DNA of 64,000 nt from Paenibacillus sp. FSL K6-0276 (GTDB taxonomy: Bacteria > Bacillota > Bacilli > Paenibacillales > Paenibacillaceae), in NCBI RefSeq assembly GCF_037977235.1, contig NZ_CP150276.1, positions 3,162,001 to 3,226,000 on the forward strand. Direction: 5' to 3'. Position numbers and translations under genes: made by a program. Shown here in pieces: positions 8,376-17,587 of the stretch. Each line of letters opens with the position of its first letter. Position 1 is the first letter of the stretch. The notes under the pieces were generated by a model. That model did no database searches. It was not told the DNA's origin and saw only the letters and a list, made by a program, of their open reading frames with translations.

Positions 8376-10574
8376 TTACTGAGGCTGACGCCACTGTTTC
8401 AGCACTTCTATAAGACCGGGAACATCTAATCCATCCAAAGAAAATGCTTTGCGAAGTAGCTCGTGAGGAATAAACTCGTCATACTTTCCGAGATAGGGCG
8501 CTTCATCCGGAGATAGCAGTGTTAGAGGATCTGTGGCAGCCATGCTTTCAGCGATAATCTCCGCTTCCAGCATTTCTGCATCTGCCTTACCGGCAACGAC
8601 CATATAATAGGGTTCCATAGGTACAATAGAACGTAGTCCCAGTGAACTCTTTAAGTTATTCTTGAGAAGGCGCTCCAGCGTGCGGAATTGCCGACTACCC
8701 GCCCACGGTAGGATAAACATCGAATCTCCACCTGCTGGCATAACGGAGCGTTCAAGCATTCCACTTTCCTTCGCTAAACGACGGGCTCTTTCAAGCCGCG
8801 CTGCCGCACTCGGAGCTAAATACGGATACAAGGCAGTTGCGCCTAAGACTTCACGTATTTTGGTCATAATTCGTGTATGAACATCCCCACCCGCTCCAAG
8901 CCATAACGTATCCACTTTACCGCGTGAGGTTTTCACATAAACTGCTTTATGGCGATTATCGACTTCTTCTACCTTCCAAAGCTTCCCCGCCAGAGTGAAG
9001 CAGTAGCCAGGAGGTGGTACCGTTGTAATCGAACCGATCTCTTCAGTCCCGTTATAGACAACATGCTCTTCATCGTCTTTGAAGACTGCGTAAAAGCGGA
9101 AGTTGTTCACGATCTTCTCCCCCGCCATCCCGATAATCAAGCTACCTTCATCCATCTTCTCGACTTGTCCCATAGCCAGCATATAAGTCATGAAGATATC
9201 GTAGTCCGTAGGATCTATGCCATTAAAGGAAGGTAAGCTCAGAACAGCTTCCTTTAATTCCTCCGGCTCCGCCTCCCCCATACTCTTCAATATGCTCATC
9301 GTCTGATGGTATAGCAGCCCAACTGGCAGCTGGCGCACCACCTGTGGTTCAACCCACTTCTCGCGTACATATAGCTCTATAACCGCTATCGCTCGCAGCA
9401 GCGTCCAAGGCATCCGAGCCGGAAGCTGCGCTTCCTCATCCTCTTCCTCGGGCGTGACAAAGATCATCTCGGATGCGGCGTCACCGCGCCTGCCCGAGCG
9501 ACCCAGTCGCTGCACAAAGCTTGCGCAGCTATAAGGTGCGCCGACCTGGAGCACTCGCTCCAGCTCTCCTAGATCAATGCCCAGCTCCAGCGTCAATGTC
9601 GCTGCCGCAACTGCAGGTCCGGAACCTTGCCGCAGCGCGGCTTCCGTCTCTTCGCGGAGCATCGCGGAGATACTGCCATGGTGAACGTGAAAGACATCCC
9701 GTTCCCCACGCTTCGCGGCCGTTCTCCGCAGCTCAAGGGTCGCCGTCTCCGCATCCGAGCGGCTGTTCGTGAAGATCAACGCTTTCTTAAGATGCGTGTG
9801 ATCATAAATGAAATCGTAGTAAGACTGCTTCGCGCGTTCTAAATGCTCCGCCTGCACTTCGTCCCGTGCATCTGGAAAAGAGAAATGCTCCACACTTAAA
9901 CGGAGCTTACGCCCGCCTTGTGGAGCGGAGACTTCAACGCTCTCCCGCGTGCCTGCTGCCAGCCACTCCGTTACGGAGGCATAGTCACTAAGCGTGGCCG
10001 ATAGACCGATTCTGCGCGGTTGGCATCCCGCCATTCGGGAGATTCTCGCTAGTTGACTCAAGACCTGAATCCCTCGATCAGCGCCCATAAAGGCATGCAC
10101 CTCGTCAATAACAATGAAACGTAGATCATGGAACAGCGCTGGAATGGCATTCGGGCGATTCATCAATAGTCCTTCAAGGGATTCAGGGGTAATCTGTAGC
10201 ACGCCGGAAGGATTCTGCACGAGTTTGGTTTTATCGGCTTGCGGAACATCACCATGCCAATGCCACACCGGAATGTTGCCTTCACGGAGTAAATCGTTCA
10301 GCCGTGTAAATTGATCGTTGATCAGTGCCTTCAATGGTGCGATATACAGAATCCCCACTGAATCGGAAGGACGTTCATACAGCTCGGTAAGCGCCGGAAA
10401 AAAAGCTGCCTCTGTCTTGCCAGAAGCTGTACCCGAAGCAATCAGTAAGTGATGCGGCGTATCAAACAGAACACGGCAGGCATCCACCTGCGCCTCGCGC
10501 AGGGTCTCCCAGCGGTTCTTATAAATGAATTCTTTAATAAATGGAGCCAGCCTATAAAACGGATTATCACTCAT
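8376..10574 (-). CDS. Lhr-type DEAD/DEAH-box SF2 helicase
   Basis: A 732-residue helicase. Motif I is SGTASGKT (about 47-54), Ia PLKALINDQ (80-88), motif II DEVH (157-160), motif III SAT (192-194) and motif VI QRLGRSGRRG near 355-365. The VIDEVHAFMGADRG and LGRSGRR signatures are those of Lhr-core helicases rather than RecQ or RecG. After the helicase core, residues 430-730 hold an Lhr-like winged-helix/core region without a recognised nuclease. The gene overlaps the upstream ATPase by 4 bases (ATGA), so the two are co-translated. It is much shorter than E. coli Lhr (about 1,500) and resembles Lhr-core and BREX-associated helicases (BrxHI type). Role unknown: anti-phage defence or DNA repair are both possible. 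Confidence 0.85.
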   Translation of the reverse strand: MSDNPFYRLAPFIKEFIYKNRWETLREAQVDACRVLFDTPHHLLIASGTASGKTEAAFFPALTELYERPSDSVGILYIAPLKALINDQFTRLNDLLREGNIPVWHWHGDVPQADKTKLVQNPSGVLQITPESLEGLLMNRPNAIPALFHDLRFIVIDEVHAFMGADRGIQVLSQLARISRMAGCQPRRIGLSATLSDYASVTEWLAAGTRESVEVSAPQGGRKLRLSVEHFSFPDARDEVQAEHLERAKQSYYDFIYDHTHLKKALIFTNSRSDAETATLELRRTAAKRGERDVFHVHHGSISAMLREETEAALRQGSGPAVAAATLTLELGIDLGELERVLQVGAPYSCASFVQRLGRSGRRGDAASEMIFVTPEEEDEEAQLPARMPWTLLRAIAVIELYVREKWVEPQVVRQLPVGLLYHQTMSILKSMGEAEPEELKEAVLSLPSFNGIDPTDYDIFMTYMLAMGQVEKMDEGSLIIGMAGEKIVNNFRFYAVFKDDEEHVVYNGTEEIGSITTVPPPGYCFTLAGKLWKVEEVDNRHKAVYVKTSRGKVDTLWLGAGGDVHTRIMTKIREVLGATALYPYLAPSAAARLERARRLAKESGMLERSVMPAGGDSMFILPWAGSRQFRTLERLLKNNLKSSLGLRSIVPMEPYYMVVAGKADAEMLEAEIIAESMAATDPLTLLSPDEAPYLGKYDEFIPHELLRKAFSLDGLDVPGLIEVLKQWRQPQ

Positions 10575-11890
10575 AATTCAAACTCCGCCAGGAACCCATC
10601 CAGCTCGTTTTGTTCTGTCTCAACAGGTTTAGAGGTCCGTTCACCTACTAGCTTCTCGAATGAGATCTCCGGATGCTGGTGCAGTGTGTGTAGCAGATCC
10701 ATGAAATCTCGAACCACCTCGCGCGGAGTCAAGAGTTCGTCAGCCCCTAATCTCCCTACGGCTTCTTCCATAAAATGAACCAATTGTTCCTGCGTTAACT
10801 GTGCTTCATAACCATAATGAAGAGCATGGATATCTCTAAGCTTTTGTAAAAGAACCAGAATCTCTTCGTGTGAGAGCATGTCCAGCGCAATGATAGGTCC
10901 AGTGTAATTATTCAGACCCGCCGCACCATATCGTCCTGCAACTAATCTAGAACGCAGTGCCTCATAGCTAAATAACCCACGCCTTCCATCCTCCACAAAT
11001 TGCGGAGTACCTCCTATAAAAATTCCTAAGCTTTCTGCCTTGCCTTGCATTGTATCGTTGAACATCGTAAGCAGTTTCTCATAGTTACTCTGACGTGAGA
11101 TGCTGTTCGTGATTTTGTAGAGATTGACGCCTTCGTCTATAAACAGTAGCAGTCCCTTATAACCAATAGCAGAAGTGAATTCCGCCCACAGCTTCATATA
11201 ATCATACCAATTGTCATCATCAATAATCACGCCTACACCGAGTGCTTTTCGTGCTTCCGTTCGAGTGGCGAATTCACCTCTTAGCCAGCGAAGAGAATCC
11301 TGCTTCAATTCATCGTCAGCGAGCTTATGTGCATTCCAATAAGAAGCCAGCACTTTGGCAAAATCAAATCCATGTACCAAACCGCGCATTTCAGAGGCTA
11401 CAGCATAGATTCGTTTCTCTACTTCGTCACCAAGCTGGGGGTGATCAGGGCCGTATTCATTCTCCTGCATCACTGACTGCTGAAGCGTAATGATCCATTT
11501 TTGTAGTATAATCTCTAGTGCTCCTCCATCTGGACGCGTCCGGGTAGATAAATGACTCATCAGCTCACGGTAAGTTGCGAGACCTTGTCCTTTCGTTCCC
11601 ACTAATCTTCGTTCAGGGGATAGATCAGCATCTGCTACAACAAAATCACGGTCCATTGCATAATTACGGATCATCTGCAGAAGAAAGCTTTTTCCGCTAC
11701 CGAATTTTCCTGTAATCAGCTTAAAAGCAGCTCCACCCTCCGCAATGTTGTCCATATCTCTCAATATAGCTTCAATCTCTGGCCGGCGGCCGACAGCTAT
11801 ATGCTCTAGTCCGATACGCGGAACCACACCGGCTGTCAGTGAATTGACTAGCGCTGTCGTCATGCGTTTGGGTATTTTTAATGCACTCAT
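10571..11890 (-). CDS. BrxD-like (DUF2791-type) P-loop ATP-binding protein
   Basis: A 439-residue AAA-type ATPase: Walker A GKFGSGKS (about residues 61-68), Walker B LLLFIDEG (about 247-254), and a sensor-like GIFIGGTP near 290. The N-terminal VGRRPEI followed by the Walker A is the layout of BREX BrxD/DUF2791 proteins. An SD GAGGTG sits 8 bases before ATG 11890; TTG at 11893 adds one residue. It lies between the TerB-domain gene (about 15 bases upstream) and the helicase (4-base overlap), implying one complex or pathway. BREX genes such as brxC, pglX and pglZ are absent nearby, so this is not a BREX locus. Confidence 0.8.
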   Translation of the reverse strand: MSALKIPKRMTTALVNSLTAGVVPRIGLEHIAVGRRPEIEAILRDMDNIAEGGAAFKLITGKFGSGKSFLLQMIRNYAMDRDFVVADADLSPERRLVGTKGQGLATYRELMSHLSTRTRPDGGALEIILQKWIITLQQSVMQENEYGPDHPQLGDEVEKRIYAVASEMRGLVHGFDFAKVLASYWNAHKLADDELKQDSLRWLRGEFATRTEARKALGVGVIIDDDNWYDYMKLWAEFTSAIGYKGLLLFIDEGVNLYKITNSISRQSNYEKLLTMFNDTMQGKAESLGIFIGGTPQFVEDGRRGLFSYEALRSRLVAGRYGAAGLNNYTGPIIALDMLSHEEILVLLQKLRDIHALHYGYEAQLTQEQLVHFMEEAVGRLGADELLTPREVVRDFMDLLHTLHQHPEISFEKLVGERTSKPVETEQNELDGFLAEFEL

Positions 11891-11905
11891 CAAAAGTTCA
11901 CCTCA

Positions 11906-13474
11906 TTAAATATTAAGCAGATTAGTTGTATATTCCTCTGCTATTTCTTCTCCGTCTATGATCAAGTCACCGAGAATGTCCATTGCGATTTCATTAATCT
12001 CGTCAATCAAGAGCTCTGACATCGTGCCGTTTGCAGCAGCTAGCTTCTGCAGTGCTTGTCTTCCGTCCTCTTTCAAAAGAGCAAGCAGAGCTCCTCGTTG
12101 TAGTGGACTTATAGCACTTGCAAACTGCTCCCACTCCGTCCCAACGTTTGTAGCATGAACTTCTTCAATTGCTGATTCAGGCTCAAGAGATTCAATAGGA
12201 TTAATGCCTTCTTTTACTGGCTTGGGTTCCTCAGTAATGACTTCGGCCTCGCTATCCTCAAGTTCGTCCATCTCATTCATATCCTCAACCGTAAGCATGG
12301 TTCGGACAATCTCGGAATCACTCTGCAGACGTTCTAGCTTCTCACGATCAATAACCACTGCCGGACCCTTGTCTTCCTGTTTCTCTTTCTCAAACTCCCG
12401 CTTCAGGAAACGAGTGATTAGGTTGTCCATATCGGCATCTACGTTAACCCCTTTGAGTCGACCTCGATATCCCAGCAGTTCCCGTAGTTTATTCTCAGTC
12501 AAACGGAACAGCCTTGTAATCAAACTACGAAGCGGTGGAGATTTACTGATACGCACAACTGGTATAAGTACAGAATAGCCATATAGCGAAATATCATATA
12601 CGGCACTTCGGAATAAATAACGCTCCCGCATCACAGATGGTCCTGGTGGGAACATTTCGACCAAATTTGAGCCATGTCTCCGGGTGACATAAGCGTTGAT
12701 TAATGCCACTACCTGCGGGATGTATTGTTCGAGGGCATCTTTACCTTCTCCCATGTAGAACTTGGATTTACTAATATCGTAGTCCGACATTGCTGTTAAT
12801 ACCGTAAAGGTTAGCTGATCAGGAGCTATAGTAAGACATCGCATTAACTCTAGTTCTGCCAGATCTCCAGCAAGGCCACGTGAACGAGCAACGATTAGTG
12901 AAAGAGGCACATCCAAATGATGAACAAACGAGAAGTCCGCGATCCAACCACCTAAATATTGATCCAGACGTTTGTAACTCTCTCGATAAGCTTCCCAGAT
13001 TTGACTGAGCTGCCTATAGCCATCATAAGGATCTTCCCAGCCTACACCATTAATAAGCTCATATACGTGCAGAAAAATATATGAAAGATCCGCCTTCGGA
13101 TATCTACCATGTCTAACTTCATTACGCCAATAAAAATACCATCTACTTTGTGTGCCTGTCATATGGCCATAGGTAGGCCAGTAGCTCTTAAAAGGAACAA
13201 ATAGCGCTGAATCCTCGGTTTTGTGTTCCAATTCCTTCGCTCTAGTTACGAACTGTCCTTCGGTTGTTGTCACAGGCTCCGGTGTTTCCGTCTCCGAATC
13301 CCAAAGCTGTAACTGTAAAGAAGGTTCAGTGGACGCCTTAGGCTTTCCTATACTCGCAGATGATGACTTGGGTAGCTCAGGTTCAGGGGAATTTCGCGGG
13401 GGAATAGGAATATTTGCTTCCGTGCTTTCCCAGACTAATTCCGTGAAATGAGGCTGCTTACTATCCTTACTCAT
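11906..13474 (-). CDS. TerB-N / TerB-C domain protein
   Basis: A 522-residue soluble protein and first gene of the operon. Residues 1-90 are a Pro/Ser/Thr/Glu-rich, probably disordered tail. Residues 95-190 match the TerB_N domain (YFYWRNEVRHGRYPKADLSY, then IFLHVYELING). A charged stretch rich in Glu (about 355-440) leads to a TerB_C-like C-terminus (about 425-522) with IDEINEIAMDILGDLIIDG. TerB-family modules occur in tellurite-resistance and predicted phage-response gene networks. No classical central TerB metal-binding domain was recognised. GGAGCG precedes the ATG at 13474. Function is not established; the neighbours suggest a scaffold for the ATPase and helicase. Confidence 0.75.
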   Translation of the reverse strand: MSKDSKQPHFTELVWESTEANIPIPPRNSPEPELPKSSSASIGKPKASTEPSLQLQLWDSETETPEPVTTTEGQFVTRAKELEHKTEDSALFVPFKSYWPTYGHMTGTQSRWYFYWRNEVRHGRYPKADLSYIFLHVYELINGVGWEDPYDGYRQLSQIWEAYRESYKRLDQYLGGWIADFSFVHHLDVPLSLIVARSRGLAGDLAELELMRCLTIAPDQLTFTVLTAMSDYDISKSKFYMGEGKDALEQYIPQVVALINAYVTRRHGSNLVEMFPPGPSVMRERYLFRSAVYDISLYGYSVLIPVVRISKSPPLRSLITRLFRLTENKLRELLGYRGRLKGVNVDADMDNLITRFLKREFEKEKQEDKGPAVVIDREKLERLQSDSEIVRTMLTVEDMNEMDELEDSEAEVITEEPKPVKEGINPIESLEPESAIEEVHATNVGTEWEQFASAISPLQRGALLALLKEDGRQALQKLAAANGTMSELLIDEINEIAMDILGDLIIDGEEIAEEYTTNLLNI

Positions 13475-13515
13475 GTTCGATCGCTCCGTTCTTATAAAAG
13501 AAGGACTAATGTAAA

Positions 13516-13552
13516 AAAACGGTCCTGTTCACAACTGTGAAGGAACCGTTTT
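13516..13552 (-). terminator. Rho-independent terminator of niaP
   Basis: AAAACGGT...TTCACA-AC-TGTGAA...ACCGTTTT forms a long hairpin, and on the minus strand it is followed by a run of seven T. It closes the niaP transcript just before the TerB operon begins. Confidence 0.85.
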
Positions 13553-13615
13553 GTTCTTAATAAATTTTAGCATTGTTAATAGATTAACATCAAGTATGTA
13601 ATGAAGAATTATCCT

Positions 13616-14827
13616 TTACAGAAGCTCCGTTCCTTTTGTCTCTTTTCCTAGGAAGAGCACCGCTAACGCACCGATAATAATCGTTACAAAAAATAACATG
13701 AAAATGGAACCAATCGCCATCGATTTACCCACCAGCACCCCTACTAACAAAGGAGCAATGATACCACCAATCCGGCCAAAGGAGGTCGCTAAACCTGCGC
13801 CTGTAGAACGTATAGATGTCGGGTACAGCTCTGGTGTATAAGCGTACATTCCACCCCAAGCTCCGAGATTAAAGAACGATAAACAAATCCCAGCAGCCAT
13901 CAGCATGCCTTCCGTAGTCGCATTACCGAACCAAGCAGCACTAACCGCAGTGAACAGCATATAGATGACTAGGACAAACTTACGTCCGAACTTCTCGATG
14001 AAGTAAGCGGCAGTAAAGTAACCAGGCAACTGGGCGAGTGTCATGATAAGTACATACTCAAAGCTTTTGACCAAACTGAATCCTTTAAGTACCATAACTG
14101 TAGGTAGCCATAGAAACATGCCATAATACGAGAACACCACGGTAAACCATAAAATCCAAAGCATAATGGTAGAACGGCGGTACTCAGGTGACCATACTGT
14201 AGCGATCCGTTTCTTCAAGGATACAGGCGCCTTCTTAATCTCTGCAAACTTCGGTGAATCATCAATGGCGCGTCTTAAATATAAAGCGTATAGAGCAGGA
14301 ACAGCACCGATACCAAAAGCTACACGCCAGCCATAATCAGGGATAACGAAGAATGCGATTAAAGCAGAAGCAATCCACCCGACAGCCCAAAAGCTCTCCA
14401 GCAGAACAACCGCACGACCTCTCTCCCGAGCTGGCATACTTTCAGAAACCAATGTTGAAGCGACAGGCAGCTCCCCGCCTAGTCCAAATCCAGCGATAAA
14501 CCTAAGTACACAGAGTATAGCGAAGCCTGTAGCAAATGCCGATAATCCACTTGCAAACGAGAAAATAAGCAACGTCCACAACAGAATCGGTTTACGTCCA
14601 AAACGATCCGCTAAAATTCCAGCTGCCGCAGCACCCACAGCCATACCTACGGAGTTAATACTAGTCAATATTCCGATCTGCTCCGGTCCCAGGTTCCAAT
14701 CCTTGGCTAAAGCTGCAACAACAAAAGAAATCATCCCGACGTCCATCGCGTCGAACATCCAGCTTAAGCCTGCACTGAAGAGTAACTTCCTTTGTTTTGG
14801 ATTCCGCAGTAGTGTCATTTGATTCAA
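13616..14827 (-). CDS. niaP: Niacin/nicotinamide MFS transporter
   Basis: A 403-residue major facilitator with 12 predicted segments. It aligns by eye along its whole length with B. subtilis NiaP (YceI): FDAMDVG near residue 26, LADRFGRK in loop 2-3, GLGGELPVASTLVSE, VVLLESFWAVGW and VFSYYGMFLWLP are all shared. The role is uptake of nicotinic acid for NAD synthesis. The start may be TTG 14827 or ATG 14818 after AAGGGGG. A monocistronic gene with its own terminator; no NiaR operator was identified. Confidence 0.88.
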   Translation of the reverse strand: MNQMTLLRNPKQRKLLFSAGLSWMFDAMDVGMISFVVAALAKDWNLGPEQIGILTSINSVGMAVGAAAAGILADRFGRKPILLWTLLIFSFASGLSAFATGFAILCVLRFIAGFGLGGELPVASTLVSESMPARERGRAVVLLESFWAVGWIASALIAFFVIPDYGWRVAFGIGAVPALYALYLRRAIDDSPKFAEIKKAPVSLKKRIATVWSPEYRRSTIMLWILWFTVVFSYYGMFLWLPTVMVLKGFSLVKSFEYVLIMTLAQLPGYFTAAYFIEKFGRKFVLVIYMLFTAVSAAWFGNATTEGMLMAAGICLSFFNLGAWGGMYAYTPELYPTSIRSTGAGLATSFGRIGGIIAPLLVGVLVGKSMAIGSIFMLFFVTIIIGALAVLFLGKETKGTELL

Positions 14828-14909
14828 TTCTAAGCCCCCTTATATAAAGCATCTATCTAATAAAACTTAATTTTGATTGTTTCACTTATACATTTTAAAA
14901 TTGAAGCGT

Positions 14910-15677
14910 TCAAAAATCAAGGAATAAAGCAGCATTAAAGTATTGTCTGGCTAGCGATTGAAAATAACAGGTCTGAACAGATATCGTCGCGATAAGCAGG
15001 ATGTTGCGGACAGATTCTCTCTGAGATCTCGTAAGATGCGTCAGCCGATTGATCACACGATCTGTGGAACTTCTAAGAAGGGAATCTTCTTTCCAAGAAA
15101 ACTCCTTGTGCAAAAGTTGATCTACTTTACATTGCGTCTGTATCGTTGGATTGCTCTTGATCTCTTCAAAAAGTTCAGCATATGCATAATACAGCTTAGC
15201 CGGTTCAATGAGATCGTCATCGTCCCGATCTGGATTCAAGAACATTAGCTGGAATAACTGACGTATACTTTCGAAATTAAGGGCTGATTTGAGATCATCG
15301 ATAATAAACAGAAGCGCTGCCTGATTAATCGAATACTTCTTACCTTCTCTAGGAGAACCGAGATATTCCTTAAAGTCACGCTTAACCCAATTCTGCATAG
15401 TTGTAACGGTCAACGTGGAATACTCTATTAAATGGCCTAATGAGGCAATTTCACCGAGTGAAAAGCCTTTAACATGGTGGCCCTTAATGATCTTTTGTAA
15501 AATGGGTGGAACATCTGTAGATAAAAAAGCGGGTAGTGAAGTCCCCTTTTGTACTTCATCAAGATGAAATTTAGTCCATGCCTCTTGGAGGATATTCAGC
15601 GGTTTCCGGTCTGATAATCCGGTCAATGAGAGCAGAAGACTGGACATCTCCACACGAGTCAATGCAAATGATTCCAT
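14910..15677 (-). CDS. DUF1836-family protein, putative MerR-like regulator
   Basis: A 255-residue protein with the DUF1836 signature: a helix-turn-helix-like part (FSLGEIASLGHLIEYSTLT), then MQNWVKRDFKEYLGSPREGKK and the helix QAALLFIIDDLKSAL. Members have a MerR-like DNA-binding fold; targets are unknown. It is longer than many members (about 180-220) because of a C-terminal tail of about 70 residues. Divergent from the CNNM/CBS gene, sharing about 110 bases of promoter region. GAGGG precedes the ATG. Confidence 0.75.
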   Translation of the reverse strand: MESFALTRVEMSSLLLSLTGLSDRKPLNILQEAWTKFHLDEVQKGTSLPAFLSTDVPPILQKIIKGHHVKGFSLGEIASLGHLIEYSTLTVTTMQNWVKRDFKEYLGSPREGKKYSINQAALLFIIDDLKSALNFESIRQLFQLMFLNPDRDDDDLIEPAKLYYAYAELFEEIKSNPTIQTQCKVDQLLHKEFSWKEDSLLRSSTDRVINRLTHLTRSQRESVRNILLIATISVQTCYFQSLARQYFNAALFLDF

Positions 15678-15790
15678 ATCAGTTTCCCTCCACCATTTGA
15701 TATTTTTCTAAAAAGTTCGTAGAATAGTTCATAAGAACTCATAATATGAGTATAACCTATTTTAGGAACGAAAGGGATGGTAAAGATTAT

Positions 15791-17116
15791 ATGGGTATAG
15801 GACTTAGTTTGACGTTGGTGGCTATTTTGATTATTTTAACCGCTTTTTTTGTAGCAACGGAATTTGCATTGGTGAGACTTAGAGGTAGCCAGATCAGTCA
15901 AATGGTGATCGAGGGTAAGAAAAATGCCTTAGCTGTACAGCGAGTGTCTGCTAATCTTGATGGATACTTATCCGCTTGTCAGCTTGGAATTACGATCACT
16001 GCGCTGGGTATTGGTGCATTAGCAGAGCCGGCGTTTGAGCAGTTGCTCCTTCCGGTATTCGACTGGGCTAATATTAGTTCAAGTGTAAGTCACCCTCTTG
16101 CGTTTTTATTCGCATTCATTATTGCAACATTCCTACACGTCGTTGTCGGGGAACTTGCTCCGAAGACGGTAGCTATAAACATTCCGGAAAAAATCGGTCA
16201 AATTACATCACCGCTGATTATTTGGTTCTACAGAATATTGTACCCTCTCATTTGGTTCATGAACGGTTCCGCAAATCTGCTTGTTCGCCTTTTCGGGATG
16301 AAGCCTGCAAGTGAGCATGGAGACGCTCATAGTGAAGATGAGATTCGTTTGATCTTGTCCGAAAGCTATGAAAGTGGAAAAATCAATAAAGCTGAGTATG
16401 GCTATGTAAACCGTATCTTTACTTTTGATGAGATGTTGGCCAAAGAAATAATGGTTCCACGAACTGATATGATATGTCTTTTCACCAATCATTCATTGAA
16501 AGAAAATTTCGAGATTATCCGTAAGGAACAATATACTCGTTTCCCGGTTGCTGAAGGAAGCAAGGATAATATCATCGGAATGATCAATACGAAACAGCTT
16601 TATTTACAATATGACAACAATCCTGATTTTGATTTCAAAGGCTTGATTCAACCTGTTCTGACAGTATCTGAGGTAACACCGGTCAAGAATCTTTTAACAC
16701 GTATGCAAATGGAGCGGGTGCACATTGCCCTACTGCTTGATGAATATGGTGGAACGTCTGGACTCATCACGATTGAAGATATTTTAGAAGAAATCGTAGG
16801 TGAAATTCGTGATGAATTTGACGGTGATGAACGCAGAGACGTTGAGAAACTAAGCGATACAAATTATCTGTTCGATGGTAAGGTATCTCTTATTGAGGTC
16901 AAGGAACTCACCGGTCTTGATTTCGAAGATGAAGAAGTGACCACGATTGGAGGCTGGTTATACAGTCATATCCCAGATCCAGCCGTTGGCAAAAGTATTG
17001 TTCATGACCACGTAACCTTAATCATTCGTGAGATGAACAGATACCGTGTCCGCAAAGTTGAGGTCATCATTGAAAATGCTGGTGATACTAAATCGTCAGA
17101 GCTTGAGAATTCATAA
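15791..17116 (+). CDS. CNNM / CBS-domain transporter (HlyC/CorC family)
   Basis: A 441-residue membrane protein: CNNM/DUF21 domain with four hydrophobic segments (about 1-190, including FFVATEFALVRLR and GYLSACQLGIT), a CBS pair (about 200-330, with ILEEIVGEIRDEFD) and a C-terminal CorC_HlyC domain. Such proteins are implicated in Mg2+ or Co2+ efflux/homeostasis. I chose ATG 15791 (MGIGLSLTLV) because AAAGGGATGG precedes it and the family starts there; an in-frame ATG at 15746 has no ribosome binding site. A paralogue lies at 61389-62705. Confidence 0.88.
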   Translation: MGIGLSLTLVAILIILTAFFVATEFALVRLRGSQISQMVIEGKKNALAVQRVSANLDGYLSACQLGITITALGIGALAEPAFEQLLLPVFDWANISSSVSHPLAFLFAFIIATFLHVVVGELAPKTVAINIPEKIGQITSPLIIWFYRILYPLIWFMNGSANLLVRLFGMKPASEHGDAHSEDEIRLILSESYESGKINKAEYGYVNRIFTFDEMLAKEIMVPRTDMICLFTNHSLKENFEIIRKEQYTRFPVAEGSKDNIIGMINTKQLYLQYDNNPDFDFKGLIQPVLTVSEVTPVKNLLTRMQMERVHIALLLDEYGGTSGLITIEDILEEIVGEIRDEFDGDERRDVEKLSDTNYLFDGKVSLIEVKELTGLDFEDEEVTTIGGWLYSHIPDPAVGKSIVHDHVTLIIREMNRYRVRKVEVIIENAGDTKSSELENS

Positions 17117-17128
17117 GCTTTTACTCAT

Positions 17129-17176
17129 AAAAAAGGATAGAGTCATCAGATTATATCTGATCCTCTATCCTTTTTT
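17129..17176. terminator. Bidirectional terminator
   Basis: AAAAAAGGATAGAG pairs with CTCTATCCTTTTTT around an inner ATCAGAT/ATCTGAT stem, giving U-tracts on both strands between the CNNM gene and the convergent acetyltransferase remnant, whose stop codon lies inside it. Confidence 0.9.
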
Positions 17177-17560
17177 CTTTTATTAAGATCTTACTCATGT
17201 AGTATTCATCTACCCACTGTCCATCAATAACAAGAGATTTTCTTTTGGTCCCTTCGATTACAAACCCGCTTTTAATATATAGCTCTAAAGCCACTTGATT
17301 ATGTGACATAACCGTTAGCTCAAGGCGAACAATTTCAGTATTCATAACCCATGTATTCATCTCTCGGAACAGACCTGCACCGATCCCCTTACCTTGATAC
17401 TGTCTTAGAATGCCAATGACTATGTACGCACTATGGCGATTGCGTCTAACACTTCCACCTCTAACCGATAAGAAACCTACCATTCCTGATCCAACTGATG
17501 CTGTAGACGTAGTAATTCACATGCATCCTCCGGAATTAACTTTCTTAGCGTAATGATCAT
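17151..17560 (-). pseudogene. GNAT acetyltransferase with internal deletion
   Basis: Two fragments of one GNAT N-acetyltransferase lie in different frames. The first starts at ATG 17560 after a perfect GGAGGAG and reads MIITLRKLIPEDACELLRLQHQ then LDQE before a stop at 17477-17479. The second (ATG 17483 onward, 110 residues) holds the acetyl-CoA-binding core: YIVIGILRQYQGKGIGAGL, NQVALELYIKSGFVIEGTKR. Roughly 50 residues that normally join them are missing. The stop and the second ATG overlap, so restart by coupling is possible, but the fold would lack its first strands. Probably inactive. Confidence 0.72.
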
Positions 17561-17587
17561 ATCTTACTCCTCCGAACTGCAAGGTTC

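Noticed and set aside
8376-13474. Full BREX or DISARM system
   Set aside because: Only BrxD-like and helicase components are present; there is no methyltransferase, PglZ, BrxC, DrmB or nuclease.
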